Shown here: positions 1-6,924 of the stretch, piece by piece
Layout: every line of letters starts with the position of its first letter
Numbering within the stretch: the stretch's first letter is position 1
Source: Candidatus Omnitrophota bacterium
Lineage (GTDB): Bacteria > Omnitrophota > Gorgyraeia > Gygaellales > Profunditerraquicolaceae
DNA length: 10,977 nt
Direction of reading: 5' to 3'
Assembly: GCA_028714595.1 (NCBI GenBank)
Contig: JAQTMD010000038.1
Span: 1-10,977, forward strand
Translations under genes and position numbers: made by a program
The notes under the pieces: model-generated
The model's database searches: none
The model's input: only the letters and a program-made list of their open reading frames with translations
Told to the model about the DNA's origin: nothing

Positions 1-1414
1 GGGTCCTGGACATATCAAGCCGCGCCCTGCCGGTGATGGAACCGTCGCAGAAGCCGCTGTAGAACTGGGCAAACTTGACTTTCGGGTCGCCGAGGTCGAC
101 GGCAGCGCTGAGGTACGGTAAAAGGAACGAATACTCGTTGCTATCCGTGCGGCAGTAGAGATCGGCCAGGCGCACGCTGGCAGTCACGCGGGGGTAGTGG
201 ACAAAGGAAAGGTTTACCCCGGAGAGTTTCGTCGAGACCGCATCGATCGGCGTGCTTGATTTGACTTTCTTCAGGAACTCGAACTGGACGGACGCGTCGC
301 CGGTGTAAACCTTGTCCTTGAAGTAGCCGTCGAGTTTGACGTCGAGCCGTTTGAGGTTCAGGTCTTCCTGGGCTGAATCTTTGAGGCGGGTGAACCGGCT
401 GGAAATATCCAGGTCGAGCTTGATGGGGTCCTTCCAGGACATGACCACGCTGCCGGCGAGCGTCACCGGGTTGTTGTTCAGGGAGAACTTCAGGCTCTGG
501 ATGTCCACGCGCGGGAATTCCCGGAAATCGAGTTGGCTCTCGATATCAAGGATGAACAGATCGACCTTGGGCATCACGCCGGTAGCGGGCGGCGCAGGAA
601 AGCCGCGCAGGAAATTCTCCGCGCGCTCCTGGAAGGTCAGGTACGGCTCGACATAGGCGTGCTCTTCAAAGAAGGTGTTGATGAAGGCGAAACCCTGGGT
701 CCGTACCATGCCGCCGTGCAAAGACCCCCAGAGCTTGGCGTAAAAATTCTCGCGCATGATCTCGAGACTCTCGAGCGAGATGCCGTCCTTGACCAGGAAA
801 CCGTTGAAGACGTAGTCTACGGGGATGGCGGGCGCCTGGTCCTGCAGGGTTTTGCTTATCGAGCCGTAGCCGAAGACGGTTTCATTTTTGATTTTCACGA
901 ACAGCGTGCTGTCGACCCGGCCCGGGCCGCCGTTCTCGGGCGCAAGTTCAAGCCGCAAGGACCGCGTCATGAAACGCACGTCCTGGCGCGGCAGGTCAAG
1001 CAGGAATTTGACGATCTGCTTGGCATTGTCGCGCACGAAGTCGCGGAAGACCGCATACTGGGAGTGGATCGAGTAGGCGCAGATATCCGTGACCTGGACC
1101 CGGCCGCTGCGCGCGAACTTCAGCAGCGAGAATTTGACCATCACCAGGGGCATGGTCAATATCCGTTTTTCCGGCTGTGTCCGGGTGCCGGGTTCGGTCA
1201 GGGAGACGTCTTTCAGAAAGATGAAGTTTGGAGGCAGGTAGAGGATATTCTCGACGGTGACGCGCTGGGTGAAGTAGGCGCCGGTAATGGTGCGCAGGGT
1301 ATCTTTGAGGAATCCCAGGGCGATATTGACCGCGACCAGCGCCACGAGCAATACCAGGACGATGACGCCGGATAAAAAAAGCCTCGAGCGACGCTTAGTA
1401 CGGGATCTGCGCAA
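1..1414 (-). CDS. AsmA-like membrane-anchored periplasmic protein (3' part off the left edge)
   Basis: An open frame of 471 codons runs off the window, so the C-terminus is missing. I start it at TTG 1414-1412, which has GGTGA five bases upstream and overlaps the end of the preceding gene by 20 bases. No ATG lies nearby in this frame. The N-terminus is a basic stretch (RRSRTKRRSR) followed by a hydrophobic segment at about residues 12-33 (LFLSGVIVLVLLVALVAVNI), a signal-anchor pattern. The rest is soluble and rich in beta-type alternation, with repeated phrases such as 'LKRLDVKLDGYF' and 'VDIQSLKFSLNNN'. This layout, one N-terminal helix followed by a long beta-rich periplasmic part, is typical of AsmA/TamB-like proteins linked to outer-membrane assembly or lipid transfer. 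The family assignment rests on architecture, not on a diagnostic motif. Overlap with the TPR-like gene suggests translational coupling and a shared envelope role. Confidence 0.6.
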   Translation of the reverse strand, partial: MRRSRTKRRSRLFLSGVIVLVLLVALVAVNIALGFLKDTLRTITGAYFTQRVTVENILYLPPNFIFLKDVSLTEPGTRTQPEKRILTMPLVMVKFSLLKFARSGRVQVTDICAYSIHSQYAVFRDFVRDNAKQIVKFLLDLPRQDVRFMTRSLRLELAPENGGPGRVDSTLFVKIKNETVFGYGSISKTLQDQAPAIPVDYVFNGFLVKDGISLESLEIMRENFYAKLWGSLHGGMVRTQGFAFINTFFEEHAYVEPYLTFQERAENFLRGFPAPPATGVMPKVDLFILDIESQLDFREFPRVDIQSLKFSLNNNPVTLAGSVVMSWKDPIKLDLDISSRFTRLKDSAQEDLNLKRLDVKLDGYFKDKVYTGDASVQFEFLKKVKSSTPIDAVSTKLSGVNLSFVHYPRVTASVRLADLYCRTDSNEYSFLLPYLSAAVDLGDPKVKFAQFYSGFCDGSITGRARLDMSRT

Positions 1415-1940
1415 AGAGTTCACCGTTTATATAGAATTCGACTTTATCGATATAATAGATGACCCTGTGTTTGCGCAAGAGAGCCGACCGGTAGGTGTAC
1501 TCCTGTGAATTCCTGAACACGAGGCTCAGGCGGTGGAAGGTGACGATGGTCTTGGTAAGCTGCTCGATGGCTGCGGCGTCGTTGTGGGCCTGCGAGACCT
1601 GGAGCAGGTAGGACAAAGCAAAGATGACGGCGGGAGAATCCGGGTATTTGTCGATGAACTCGAAGAACGTACTGCTTGCCTCGCGGAAATTCGTTTTCTG
1701 GAAGTAGTATTCGCCGACGGCAAAAAGGGAGCGTTCCGCGTACTTGGAATCAGGGAAATTGTCGAGCAGTTCCCTGAATTGCAGGAAGGCAAAATCGGGG
1801 TTGCCGTGCTTCACTTCCTCGACGGCGCGTGAGTACTGCGCGTGTTCGTCCAGGGACGGCAGGTCATACGAAAAGGTGGCTGCGGCAAAGCAGGACATAC
1901 CGGTACATGCGATAACGGTTGCGATCGTTATCTTCTTCAT
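1395..1940 (-). CDS. Secreted TPR-like protein
   Basis: A 181-residue protein. The start is ATG 1940-1938 (MKKITIATVIACTG), because AAAGGAGG lies five bases upstream; the ATG 30 bases further upstream has no such site. Residues 1 to about 22 form a Sec signal peptide: KK, a hydrophobic core, then CFAAA. A Cys is present but the lipobox is poor (GMSC), so a lipoprotein is possible but not favoured. Residues about 34-100 carry two TPR-like helical pairs: 'AVEEVKHGNPDFAFLQFREL' with 'NFPDSKYAERSLFAVGEYYF', then 'KTNFREASSTFFEFIDKYP'. This resembles the TPR segments of YbgF/CpoB and BamD. The C-terminal part ('YYIDKVEFYINGELFAQIPY') looks like beta strands and I do not recognise it. A strong promoter lies just upstream and the AsmA-like gene overlaps its 3' end, so the two are probably co-transcribed envelope genes. 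Confidence 0.75.
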   Translation of the reverse strand: MKKITIATVIACTGMSCFAAATFSYDLPSLDEHAQYSRAVEEVKHGNPDFAFLQFRELLDNFPDSKYAERSLFAVGEYYFQKTNFREASSTFFEFIDKYPDSPAVIFALSYLLQVSQAHNDAAAIEQLTKTIVTFHRLSLVFRNSQEYTYRSALLRKHRVIYYIDKVEFYINGELFAQIPY

Positions 1941-1968
1941 ACGCGCCTCCTTTTGTACGTTCGACCCC

Positions 1969-1997
1969 ATTATACAACCTTTGCCTTACCCGCTCAA
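1969..1997 (-). promoter_or_regulatory. Sigma70-type promoter for the TPR-like/AsmA-like pair
   Basis: On the minus strand, -35 TTGAGC (1992-1997) and a perfect -10 TATAAT (1969-1974) are separated by exactly 17 bases. Transcription would start near 1962, about 20 bases before the ribosome binding site of the gene starting at 1940. The promoter lies between palindromic element A (2018-2066), which follows acsB, and this gene, so the envelope pair is likely a separate transcription unit. Confidence 0.75.
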
Positions 1998-2017
1998 TCC
2001 TTTTCTCCCCCCAAAAC

Positions 2018-2066
2018 CCACAACCCCCGGGGTTCAACCCCCGGGGTTGAACCCCGGGGGTTGTGG
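2018..2066. repeat. Palindromic REP-like element A (three 13-bp units)
   Basis: A 49-bp perfect palindrome: two 24-base arms around a single central base. It begins CCAC, ends GTGG, and contains three units of form AACC-N5-GGTT (AACCCCCGGGGTT or its complement AACCCCGGGGGTT) joined by single C and G bases. It starts three bases after the acsB stop codon. Read in the acsB direction the hairpin is followed by GTTTTGGGG, a short T run, so it may weaken or end transcription before the downstream promoter. It matches elements B, C and D. Confidence 0.9.
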
Positions 2067-2069
2067 AGG

Positions 2070-4256
2070 TTAGACGAGGGATGGGAGCGTGAGTGCGGGG
2101 TGGCCGACTTTTTCCAGGTACGCCACCAGCTCCTCGGCGGTCGTTGCCGTGGTCTCATCCGCGATCTTGTCCAGCAGGTCGGGCATGCCGATCTCCTTGC
2201 AGCGCTTCGCAAGTTTCTCCGCTAAAAGTTCCTTGAGCTCTTTGGGCATCCAGACCACGCGCGGCAGGCCCCCTTCCGCGAAGACGAATTTCTTGCTGGT
2301 CAAATAGAGTTTGCCGACTCCTAAAAAGCCCGGCGTCTGCACGCCGCCGCCGACCGAGCCGGCAAGCGTGGTAAAGGTCATGCCGCTGGGCGTCATGCCG
2401 CTGTAATCGCGGTGCACCACCATGACCCCGTTTGCCTCGGGCACGACCGCGAGAATGCACTCGAAACATCCGCAGGACGACTGCGGGTTGTCCATCAGCG
2501 AGTACATGCTCACCTTTTCGATGGTCTTGTTCGATGTCTCGTGCACGAACTCGTTTATCTTGTCCCACTGTCCGAGCTTTGCGTCGATAACCTTCCCCTT
2601 TTTGACCGGCTGGTTCGCGCCGGTAGGGTTGATCTCGAACGCGGCCTTGCCGTCGAGCCAGGAATACGCGCCGCACAGGCCCAGCCGCTCCGGGGTGATG
2701 ATGCAGACGTGGTTGGGCGCGAAGCTCTGGCACAGGGTGCAGGAATAAAAGGTATCCACGCTCTCATCGGACATGCCGCTGATGCGCTCGTCGCGCTCGT
2801 CAAAGACCTTCAGAGCCCCTTTCTGCAGCCTGCTCACGTCTTTTTCGTTGGTATAGATCTTGACCTGGACCTTGTCCACGATGGCGCTGAACTCCTGGTG
2901 CAGCATGGCGTGCAGGATGACGCCGAAGTGTTTGAGGCGGAAACCCTTGGTAAAGGCCTCCTGCGAGATGCGGATCCAGATGATATCGCGCTGGCCGATG
3001 TGCATCAACCCTTGCGCGTAATTGACGAAGCGGTGGATCTGGCGCTCAAGGATGGGCTCGAAGTCCTTGATCATCTTGCGGCCGGCCACTTCCACCACGA
3101 TGGCAAGCGGCAGGGACTTCTGCCCCGCGGCAAGCCCGTCGATGTCGGTACCGATGATCTCGCATGTGCCGTCCTCTACCTCGTCGAGCTTCTTGGTGGT
3201 CAGGAACTCGAACGCGTTCGACGCCTTGCCCCCGAATTCCACGTAGAGCTGCTCTTTGCGCACGCGCTCGCCTTCGAACGCCGGCGCATAAGCGACCGGC
3301 ACGCTGACCTTGGCGACCTTGACCTTGATCCCGCGGGTCAGGATGCACTGCGAGACGATTTTTTTGTAATCTTTTTCGGTGACCAGCGCCTCGTGCAGGG
3401 TGGTGTCTATCTTGGGCAGCTGCGGAACCTCAAGGTCGGTGATGATGGGCAGGCCGAACGCCAGGACCCCCAGGCCGGTTGCCACGATGATCTCGTCCAC
3501 GTGGCTCAATAACACCACGAACGCGGGCACGCGGTTCTTGAGGTACTCGGCAATGCCCTGCCACTGCCCGGGCTTTAACCCGCCGAAGATAAGCGGCGCC
3601 CTGACCGCGAAATCAGCCGCGTAGATGGCCGAGAGGTAATCGTCGCCCATCGGCACGATGTAATTATCCAGGCCCATCTCCACGCCTTTGTCTTCCAGTT
3701 GCTTGGCAAGCGTCAGCCCGTCTTTTGAGCCTGCCAGGAGGCTCACGATGCTCGAGGCCTGGAAATCGCGGATCATCTGCACCGCGGAATCCGCGTCTTT
3801 TGCCGGGCCCAGGATGACGGCAATGCCGGCGATCCTTCCGTCGACGAGCTGGATGCCCAGCGAGCGCAGCAGTTTATCCGGCAGAAAGCCTGCCCCGCCC
3901 TTGGTGGGATGCTCGCCGGCGCCGGTCTTGATCGCCCCCAGCATCTCCTCGCACAAGAGCGTGGCCACGCCCTTGTTCAACACGCCGCCCAGCACCGGGA
4001 TAGACAGGCCGTTGGATGCAGGCTTGTTCCTGTTCAGGTTTTCCGCCTGCTCCAGCACGTCCATGCAATCTCCCACCGTCTTGACTTCTTTGTTCAGGAG
4101 CGCGGCAACAAGCGGCAGGTGGTAATTGGTCTCCGGGAAAGCCACGGCAGCGGTTTCGCCTTTTTGTTTGAGGAGCTTCTCAAGCGTCTGGCGCGTCAAT
4201 CCCAGGACGGCGTCGGCGCCTTTGGTACCCAGTTGCACTAAGACTTCTGCTGACAT
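2070..4256 (-). CDS. acsB: Acetyl-CoA synthase, CODH/ACS beta subunit
   Basis: AcsB makes acetyl-CoA from CO, CoA and a methyl group delivered by the corrinoid iron-sulfur protein; it is the cytoplasmic end point of the Wood-Ljungdahl pathway. All A-cluster ligands are visible. The Fe4S4 cysteines lie in 'FYSCTLCQSFAPNHVC' and 'ERLGLCGAYSW', and the distal-nickel Cys-Gly-Cys in 'SSCGCFECI'. Counting from the second of two tandem ATGs these are C506, C509, C518, C528, C595 and C597, the numbering I recall for the Moorella enzyme. The length, 728 residues, is the full bacterial form with the N-terminal CODH-contact domain, unlike the shorter archaeal CdhC. I prefer the second ATG (4256) because GGAGG ends four bases before it and only one base before the first ATG (4259). 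The oxidoreductase stop codon overlaps this ribosome binding site. It is the last gene of metF-oxidoreductase-acsB. No other CODH/ACS subunit gene lies in the window. Confidence 0.97.
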   Translation of the reverse strand: MSAEVLVQLGTKGADAVLGLTRQTLEKLLKQKGETAAVAFPETNYHLPLVAALLNKEVKTVGDCMDVLEQAENLNRNKPASNGLSIPVLGGVLNKGVATLLCEEMLGAIKTGAGEHPTKGGAGFLPDKLLRSLGIQLVDGRIAGIAVILGPAKDADSAVQMIRDFQASSIVSLLAGSKDGLTLAKQLEDKGVEMGLDNYIVPMGDDYLSAIYAADFAVRAPLIFGGLKPGQWQGIAEYLKNRVPAFVVLLSHVDEIIVATGLGVLAFGLPIITDLEVPQLPKIDTTLHEALVTEKDYKKIVSQCILTRGIKVKVAKVSVPVAYAPAFEGERVRKEQLYVEFGGKASNAFEFLTTKKLDEVEDGTCEIIGTDIDGLAAGQKSLPLAIVVEVAGRKMIKDFEPILERQIHRFVNYAQGLMHIGQRDIIWIRISQEAFTKGFRLKHFGVILHAMLHQEFSAIVDKVQVKIYTNEKDVSRLQKGALKVFDERDERISGMSDESVDTFYSCTLCQSFAPNHVCIITPERLGLCGAYSWLDGKAAFEINPTGANQPVKKGKVIDAKLGQWDKINEFVHETSNKTIEKVSMYSLMDNPQSSCGCFECILAVVPEANGVMVVHRDYSGMTPSGMTFTTLAGSVGGGVQTPGFLGVGKLYLTSKKFVFAEGGLPRVVWMPKELKELLAEKLAKRCKEIGMPDLLDKIADETTATTAEELVAYLEKVGHPALTLPSLV

Positions 4257-4264
4257 CATCCCTC

Positions 4265-5146
4265 CTATGCGGTTACGATAGCCTTCACGATCGTTTCGCT
4301 CTCTGCTGTTATGTCATCCCGGGTCTTCTGTCCCGGCGCATCTTCGGCTTTCGTGCACACCGAACCGCAGGCATAGACGTCTTGGAGGCTGGTGCGCATG
4401 GATTCATCGACGACAAGCGCGCCGTCCCGCATGTCCGCGCCGGTATCTTTTAGGAAATCCGTCTGCGGCACGGGTTCATGCATGACACCCACCCAAGAGA
4501 CGCCGATGATCTTTCCTTCGGTAAGCTTGATCGCCTGGACGCCGGATTCGCCGATGATGTCCACGATCTCCGTGACCAGTACTTCCACGTTCTGCGGGAA
4601 CTGTCGTTCAGGGGCAGGCGGTTCTGCCACCACGAGCTTCACCTCAACATTTTTTTCGGATAACACCGCGATAACGCCGTCGGTGTATCGGTTGGTACCG
4701 ATAAGGCACACGGCGTCGGCGGTGACCGTGGATTTTAATTCCTTGAAATCCGCGAGGCCGTCAAAACAAAACACGCCGGTTTTTGCGATACCGGGGATAT
4801 CCGGCAGGGGCGTCTTGGTCCCCGTGGCCACGACCAGCACGTCATAGTCTATGCTTGAGCGCTTCTCGTCCTGCTTGATCGAGACCGTGCGCCGCGTCGG
4901 GTTGACGCTGACCGCCTTGGACTCTTTGAGGAACGTTATCCCGGCGGCAGCGTAGGTATCGGACCCGGCCCCGAAGAGCTCTTTTTCCCTGGCCGTCCCG
5001 CGCCAGAAATCGAGGAGCCTGCGGCGGTCATAGAACGGGAACGCCTCATCCGAGATAAGAGTGATGGAAATATCTTTGGATTTCTTGCGAAGGTTGGTGG
5101 CGACGGCGTGGCCGGCGGCCGAACCGCCGATGATGGCGACTTTCAT
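4265..5146 (-). CDS. Minimal FAD-type pyridine nucleotide-disulfide oxidoreductase-like protein
   Basis: A 293-residue protein of the FAD/NAD(P) oxidoreductase fold. Residues 1-12 (MKVAIIGGSAAG) are the FAD dinucleotide-binding loop, and 'LVVATGTKTPLPDIPG' (104-119) is the usual second FAD motif. Three things are odd. It lacks the C-terminal dimerisation domain that brings relatives to about 400 residues or more. The region where the NAD(P)H-binding GxGxxG should be reads 'LIGTNRYTDGVIAVL' (148-162), without the motif. The C-terminal FAD motif usually reads AAGDV but here is 'YACGSVC' (258-264), with Ser for the ribityl-binding Asp and a Cys on either side. It starts three bases after the metF stop, with a weak AGGA nine bases upstream, and ends five bases before the first acsB ATG, so it belongs to the methyl-branch/ACS operon. 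Its substrate is unknown; an electron-transfer partner of MetF or the CODH/ACS system is an inference from position. Confidence 0.8.
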   Translation of the reverse strand: MKVAIIGGSAAGHAVATNLRKKSKDISITLISDEAFPFYDRRRLLDFWRGTAREKELFGAGSDTYAAAGITFLKESKAVSVNPTRRTVSIKQDEKRSSIDYDVLVVATGTKTPLPDIPGIAKTGVFCFDGLADFKELKSTVTADAVCLIGTNRYTDGVIAVLSEKNVEVKLVVAEPPAPERQFPQNVEVLVTEIVDIIGESGVQAIKLTEGKIIGVSWVGVMHEPVPQTDFLKDTGADMRDGALVVDESMRTSLQDVYACGSVCTKAEDAPGQKTRDDITAESETIVKAIVTA

Positions 5147-5149
5147 GGA

Positions 5150-6019
5150 CTACAATCCTGATGCGTCTAAGACTTTCGGCACGACTTTATCCCAGCCGAT
5201 GGGCATGATGTGGATGCCCCGGCACATCGGTTTCAACTCTTTGATCAGGCGCGCGGCGATCTCCACGGACTGCGCGACCTTGTCTTTGGTTGCTTCCATC
5301 TCTTTGATCAGCCCCTCGGGCACGGTGACTCCGGCAACGTTCTTGTTCATGAACTTCGCCATGCCGGCGGATTTCAAAAGCACGATGCCTGCCATGACCG
5401 GGACCTTCAGGTGCCGGGTCTTGGAGAGGAAATTTTCGAACGAGGCCACGTCGTAGATCGCCTGCGTCTGGAAGAATTCCGCGCCGGCTTTTATCTTTTT
5501 CTCCATCTTGGCGATCTGCGGCTCAAGGGGGTCTGCCCCGGGATTGACCACCGCGCCCATGCAGAACTTCGGCGGTTCGCCGTCGAGCTTGTTGCCTTTC
5601 ATGTCCGTGCCCTGCTGGAGCGTGCGGATGACCTCCAGGAGCTGTACGGAATCCAGGTCGAACACGGGTTTTGCCTCGGGGTGGTCGCCCAGCGTGGGGT
5701 AATCGCCGGTAAGCGCGAGGATGTTCCCGATACCTAAGGCTGCGGCGGAGAGGATGTCGGACTGCAGGGCAAGCCGGTTGCGGTCGCGGCAGGTAAGCTG
5801 AAAGATGGGGTCGAAGCCTTTGTTTTTGAGGAGGCTGCAGACTGCCAGGGATCCCAGGCGCATCACCGAGCTCTGCAGGTCGGTGACGTTGATGGCGTCG
5901 ACCTTGTTGCGGATGAGTTCCGCGTCCTCCAGGAGCTGGCGGGTGTGGATGCCCTTGGGCGGCCCGATCTCAGAGGTGACGACAAAGCTGCCCGAGCGTA
6001 TTTTTTCTTTGAACGACAT
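5150..6019 (-). CDS. metF: 5,10-methylenetetrahydrofolate reductase
   Basis: MetF reduces methylene-THF to methyl-THF using FAD, the last step of the methyl branch before transfer to the corrinoid protein. The 289-residue protein is about the usual bacterial length and shows the family pattern: 'TSEIGPPKG' with the catalytic Glu at position 17, 'LTCRDRNR' (75-82), 'LALTGDYP' (101-108), 'EFFQTQAIYD' (181-190) and 'GIHIMPIGWD' (268-277). It is the first gene of an operon with the FAD-type oxidoreductase (three-base gap) and acsB, behind a near-consensus promoter. No Shine-Dalgarno site is visible before the ATG: the preceding bases read CCCTAACATACC, so initiation may rely on an unstructured leader. 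The zinc/iron-sulfur partner MetV, found next to metF in several acetogens, is not adjacent here. Confidence 0.95.
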   Translation of the reverse strand: MSFKEKIRSGSFVVTSEIGPPKGIHTRQLLEDAELIRNKVDAINVTDLQSSVMRLGSLAVCSLLKNKGFDPIFQLTCRDRNRLALQSDILSAAALGIGNILALTGDYPTLGDHPEAKPVFDLDSVQLLEVIRTLQQGTDMKGNKLDGEPPKFCMGAVVNPGADPLEPQIAKMEKKIKAGAEFFQTQAIYDVASFENFLSKTRHLKVPVMAGIVLLKSAGMAKFMNKNVAGVTVPEGLIKEMEATKDKVAQSVEIAARLIKELKPMCRGIHIMPIGWDKVVPKVLDASGL

Positions 6020-6066
6020 GGTATGTTAGGGAAGAAACGACTGGTCCGTACGAAAGTCGAGATATC

Positions 6067-6095
6067 ATTGTACCCGCAATCCCCCCCCTTGTCAA
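6067..6095 (-). promoter_or_regulatory. Near-consensus sigma70 promoter of the metF-oxidoreductase-acsB operon
   Basis: On the minus strand, -35 TTGACA (6090-6095, perfect) and -10 TACAAT (6067-6072, 5 of 6) are separated by 17 bases that include a run of eight G. Transcription would start near 6060, leaving a leader of about 40 bases before the metF ATG. The -35 box lies six bases from palindromic element B (6102-6147), so that element could affect promoter access or block read-through from upstream. Confidence 0.8.
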
Positions 6096-6101
6096 CCCCT
6101 T

Positions 6102-6147
6102 CCACAACCCCCGGGGTTCAACCCCGGGGGTTGAACCCCGGGGGTTG
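6102..6147. repeat. Palindromic REP-like element B (three 13-bp units), left side of the RAYT gene
   Basis: It starts with CCAC like element A and contains three AACC-N5-GGTT units. Positions 6105-6147 form a perfect 43-bp palindrome with 21-base arms and one central base. Unlike A it lacks the terminal GTGG on the right, where it runs into the RAYT leader (AAGATTTTTCG). It lies between the metF promoter and the RAYT gene. On the plus strand the hairpin is followed by T5 after a short gap, so weak terminator activity in that direction is possible. Confidence 0.9.
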
Positions 6148-6156
6148 AAGATTTTT

Positions 6157-6199
6157 CGTTAGATTTGCGCTTTTCTAACGTCTATTAACTCGGATAGAC
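6157..6199 (+). other. Two adjacent small hairpins in the RAYT leader
   Basis: CGTTAGA (6157-6163) pairs with TCTAACG (6174-6180) across a ten-base loop. Immediately after, GTCTAT (6180-6185) pairs with ATAGAC (6194-6199) across an eight-base loop. Both are in the AT-rich leader between element B and the RAYT ribosome binding site (GGGAGG, 6223-6228). They may be transposase-recognised subterminal structures or leader hairpins limiting expression; the sequence alone cannot tell. I could not find a convincing promoter for RAYT here. Confidence 0.45.
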
Positions 6200-6235
6200 C
6201 TAAACAAACAGCACCATAACAAGGGAGGATACACC

Positions 6236-6886
6236 ATGCGCAGAAAACCTCTAGGGATAAATAAAGTCTACCATGTCTTCTCAAAGTCCATTGCCGGTTT
6301 TGTTATATTTAATGAGCATGCGGAATATGCCAGGGTGGTCGAAACAATTAAATACTACAATAATCCCAAACCTCTCTTAAGTTTTTCCGTATTCAAGGCG
6401 GCCAAAAAACTTCGTCCCGATACCGATTTCCCTGCTGCAAAAGAAACCCTTGTGAATATCATCGCTTATTGCGTCATGCCTACGCATCTCCATTTGGTGC
6501 TACAACAGTTAACAGAAAATGGCATTTCCATTTTTATGGGTAACACTCTTAATAGTTATACGAAATTTTTCAACGGGAAGTACGGCCGCAAAGGACCTTT
6601 GTGGTCTGAACGGTTCAAAATCGTCGAGGTCGGAAACGACGATCAGCTCCTTCATTTGACAAGATATGTCCACCTAAACCCTGTTACCGCGTACTTGGTG
6701 GATAAACCGGAAGACTGGGAATGGTCGTCATACGCCGAATATGTCTCAAACGCACAAAAAAATACCAAACTGTGCACTTTTGAAAGGCTCCTTACAATTA
6801 AACCGGCTCCGTATAGGGATTTCGTTGAAGGCAGAATCGATTACCAGAGAGAATTAGGCAAGATTAAATCGTTGACCCTCGACTAA
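6236..6886 (+). CDS. REP-associated tyrosine transposase (RAYT, Y1/IS200-like HUH fold)
   Basis: The only plus-strand gene. The 216-residue protein carries the HUH motif His-Leu-His at 84-86 within 'YCVMPTHLHLVL'. The helix with the probable nucleophile Tyr108 reads 'NSYTKFFNGKYGRKGPLWSE'. The downstream signatures 'RYVHLNPV' (143-150) and 'DWEWSSYAEY' (160-169) are typical of the Y1_Tnp RAYT branch. Such enzymes nick single-stranded DNA at REP hairpins through a 5'-phosphotyrosine link. The start is ATG 6236, seven bases after GGGAGG. Three 60-base blocks inside the gene count at 35, 38 and 40% GC, against 57-65% in acsB, metF and folD blocks, so it looks acquired. Palindromic elements B and C bracket it. 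Its stop lies 19 bases from the convergent RNA methyltransferase stop. The key residues are intact, so it is probably functional. Confidence 0.92.
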   Translation: MRRKPLGINKVYHVFSKSIAGFVIFNEHAEYARVVETIKYYNNPKPLLSFSVFKAAKKLRPDTDFPAAKETLVNIIAYCVMPTHLHLVLQQLTENGISIFMGNTLNSYTKFFNGKYGRKGPLWSERFKIVEVGNDDQLLHLTRYVHLNPVTAYLVDKPEDWEWSSYAEYVSNAQKNTKLCTFERLLTIKPAPYRDFVEGRIDYQRELGKIKSLTLD

Positions 6887-6892
6887 ATCCTG

Positions 6893-6924
6893 CAACCCCG
6901 GGGGTTCAACCCCCGGGGTTGTGG
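6893..6924. repeat. Palindromic REP-like element C (two 13-bp units), right side of the RAYT gene
   Basis: Two AACC-N5-GGTT units form a perfect 29-bp palindrome (6893-6921: 14-base arms, one central C), followed by GTGG-type flank to 6924. It lies where RAYT (ending 6886) and the RNA methyltransferase gene (ending 6906) converge. It overlaps the last codons and TGA stop of the methyltransferase gene. No T run follows on either strand, so it is not a classical terminator. Confidence 0.9.

Noticed and set aside
533..1375. A 280-codon plus-strand open frame opposite the AsmA-like gene
   Set aside because: The minus frame is open over the whole stretch with an anchor helix, ribosome site and operon context; the plus frame resembles no known protein.
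2018..2066. CRISPR array
   Set aside because: The 13-bp units are joined by one base with no spacer-length intervals, and no cas genes are present.
2412..3512. A 366-codon plus-strand open frame antisense to acsB
   Set aside because: It lies wholly opposite the strongly conserved acsB, has no recognisable domain or good ribosome site, and reads as the low-complexity D/L/V-rich shadow expected of GC-rich coding DNA.
6020..6066. Riboswitch or structured leader before metF
   Set aside because: The leader is only about 40 bases and shows no stable stem or known conserved motif.
6893..6924. Classical rho-independent terminator for RAYT or the RNA methyltransferase gene
   Set aside because: The hairpin is strong but no T run follows on either strand; only element A has a short GTTTT after it in the direction of acsB.
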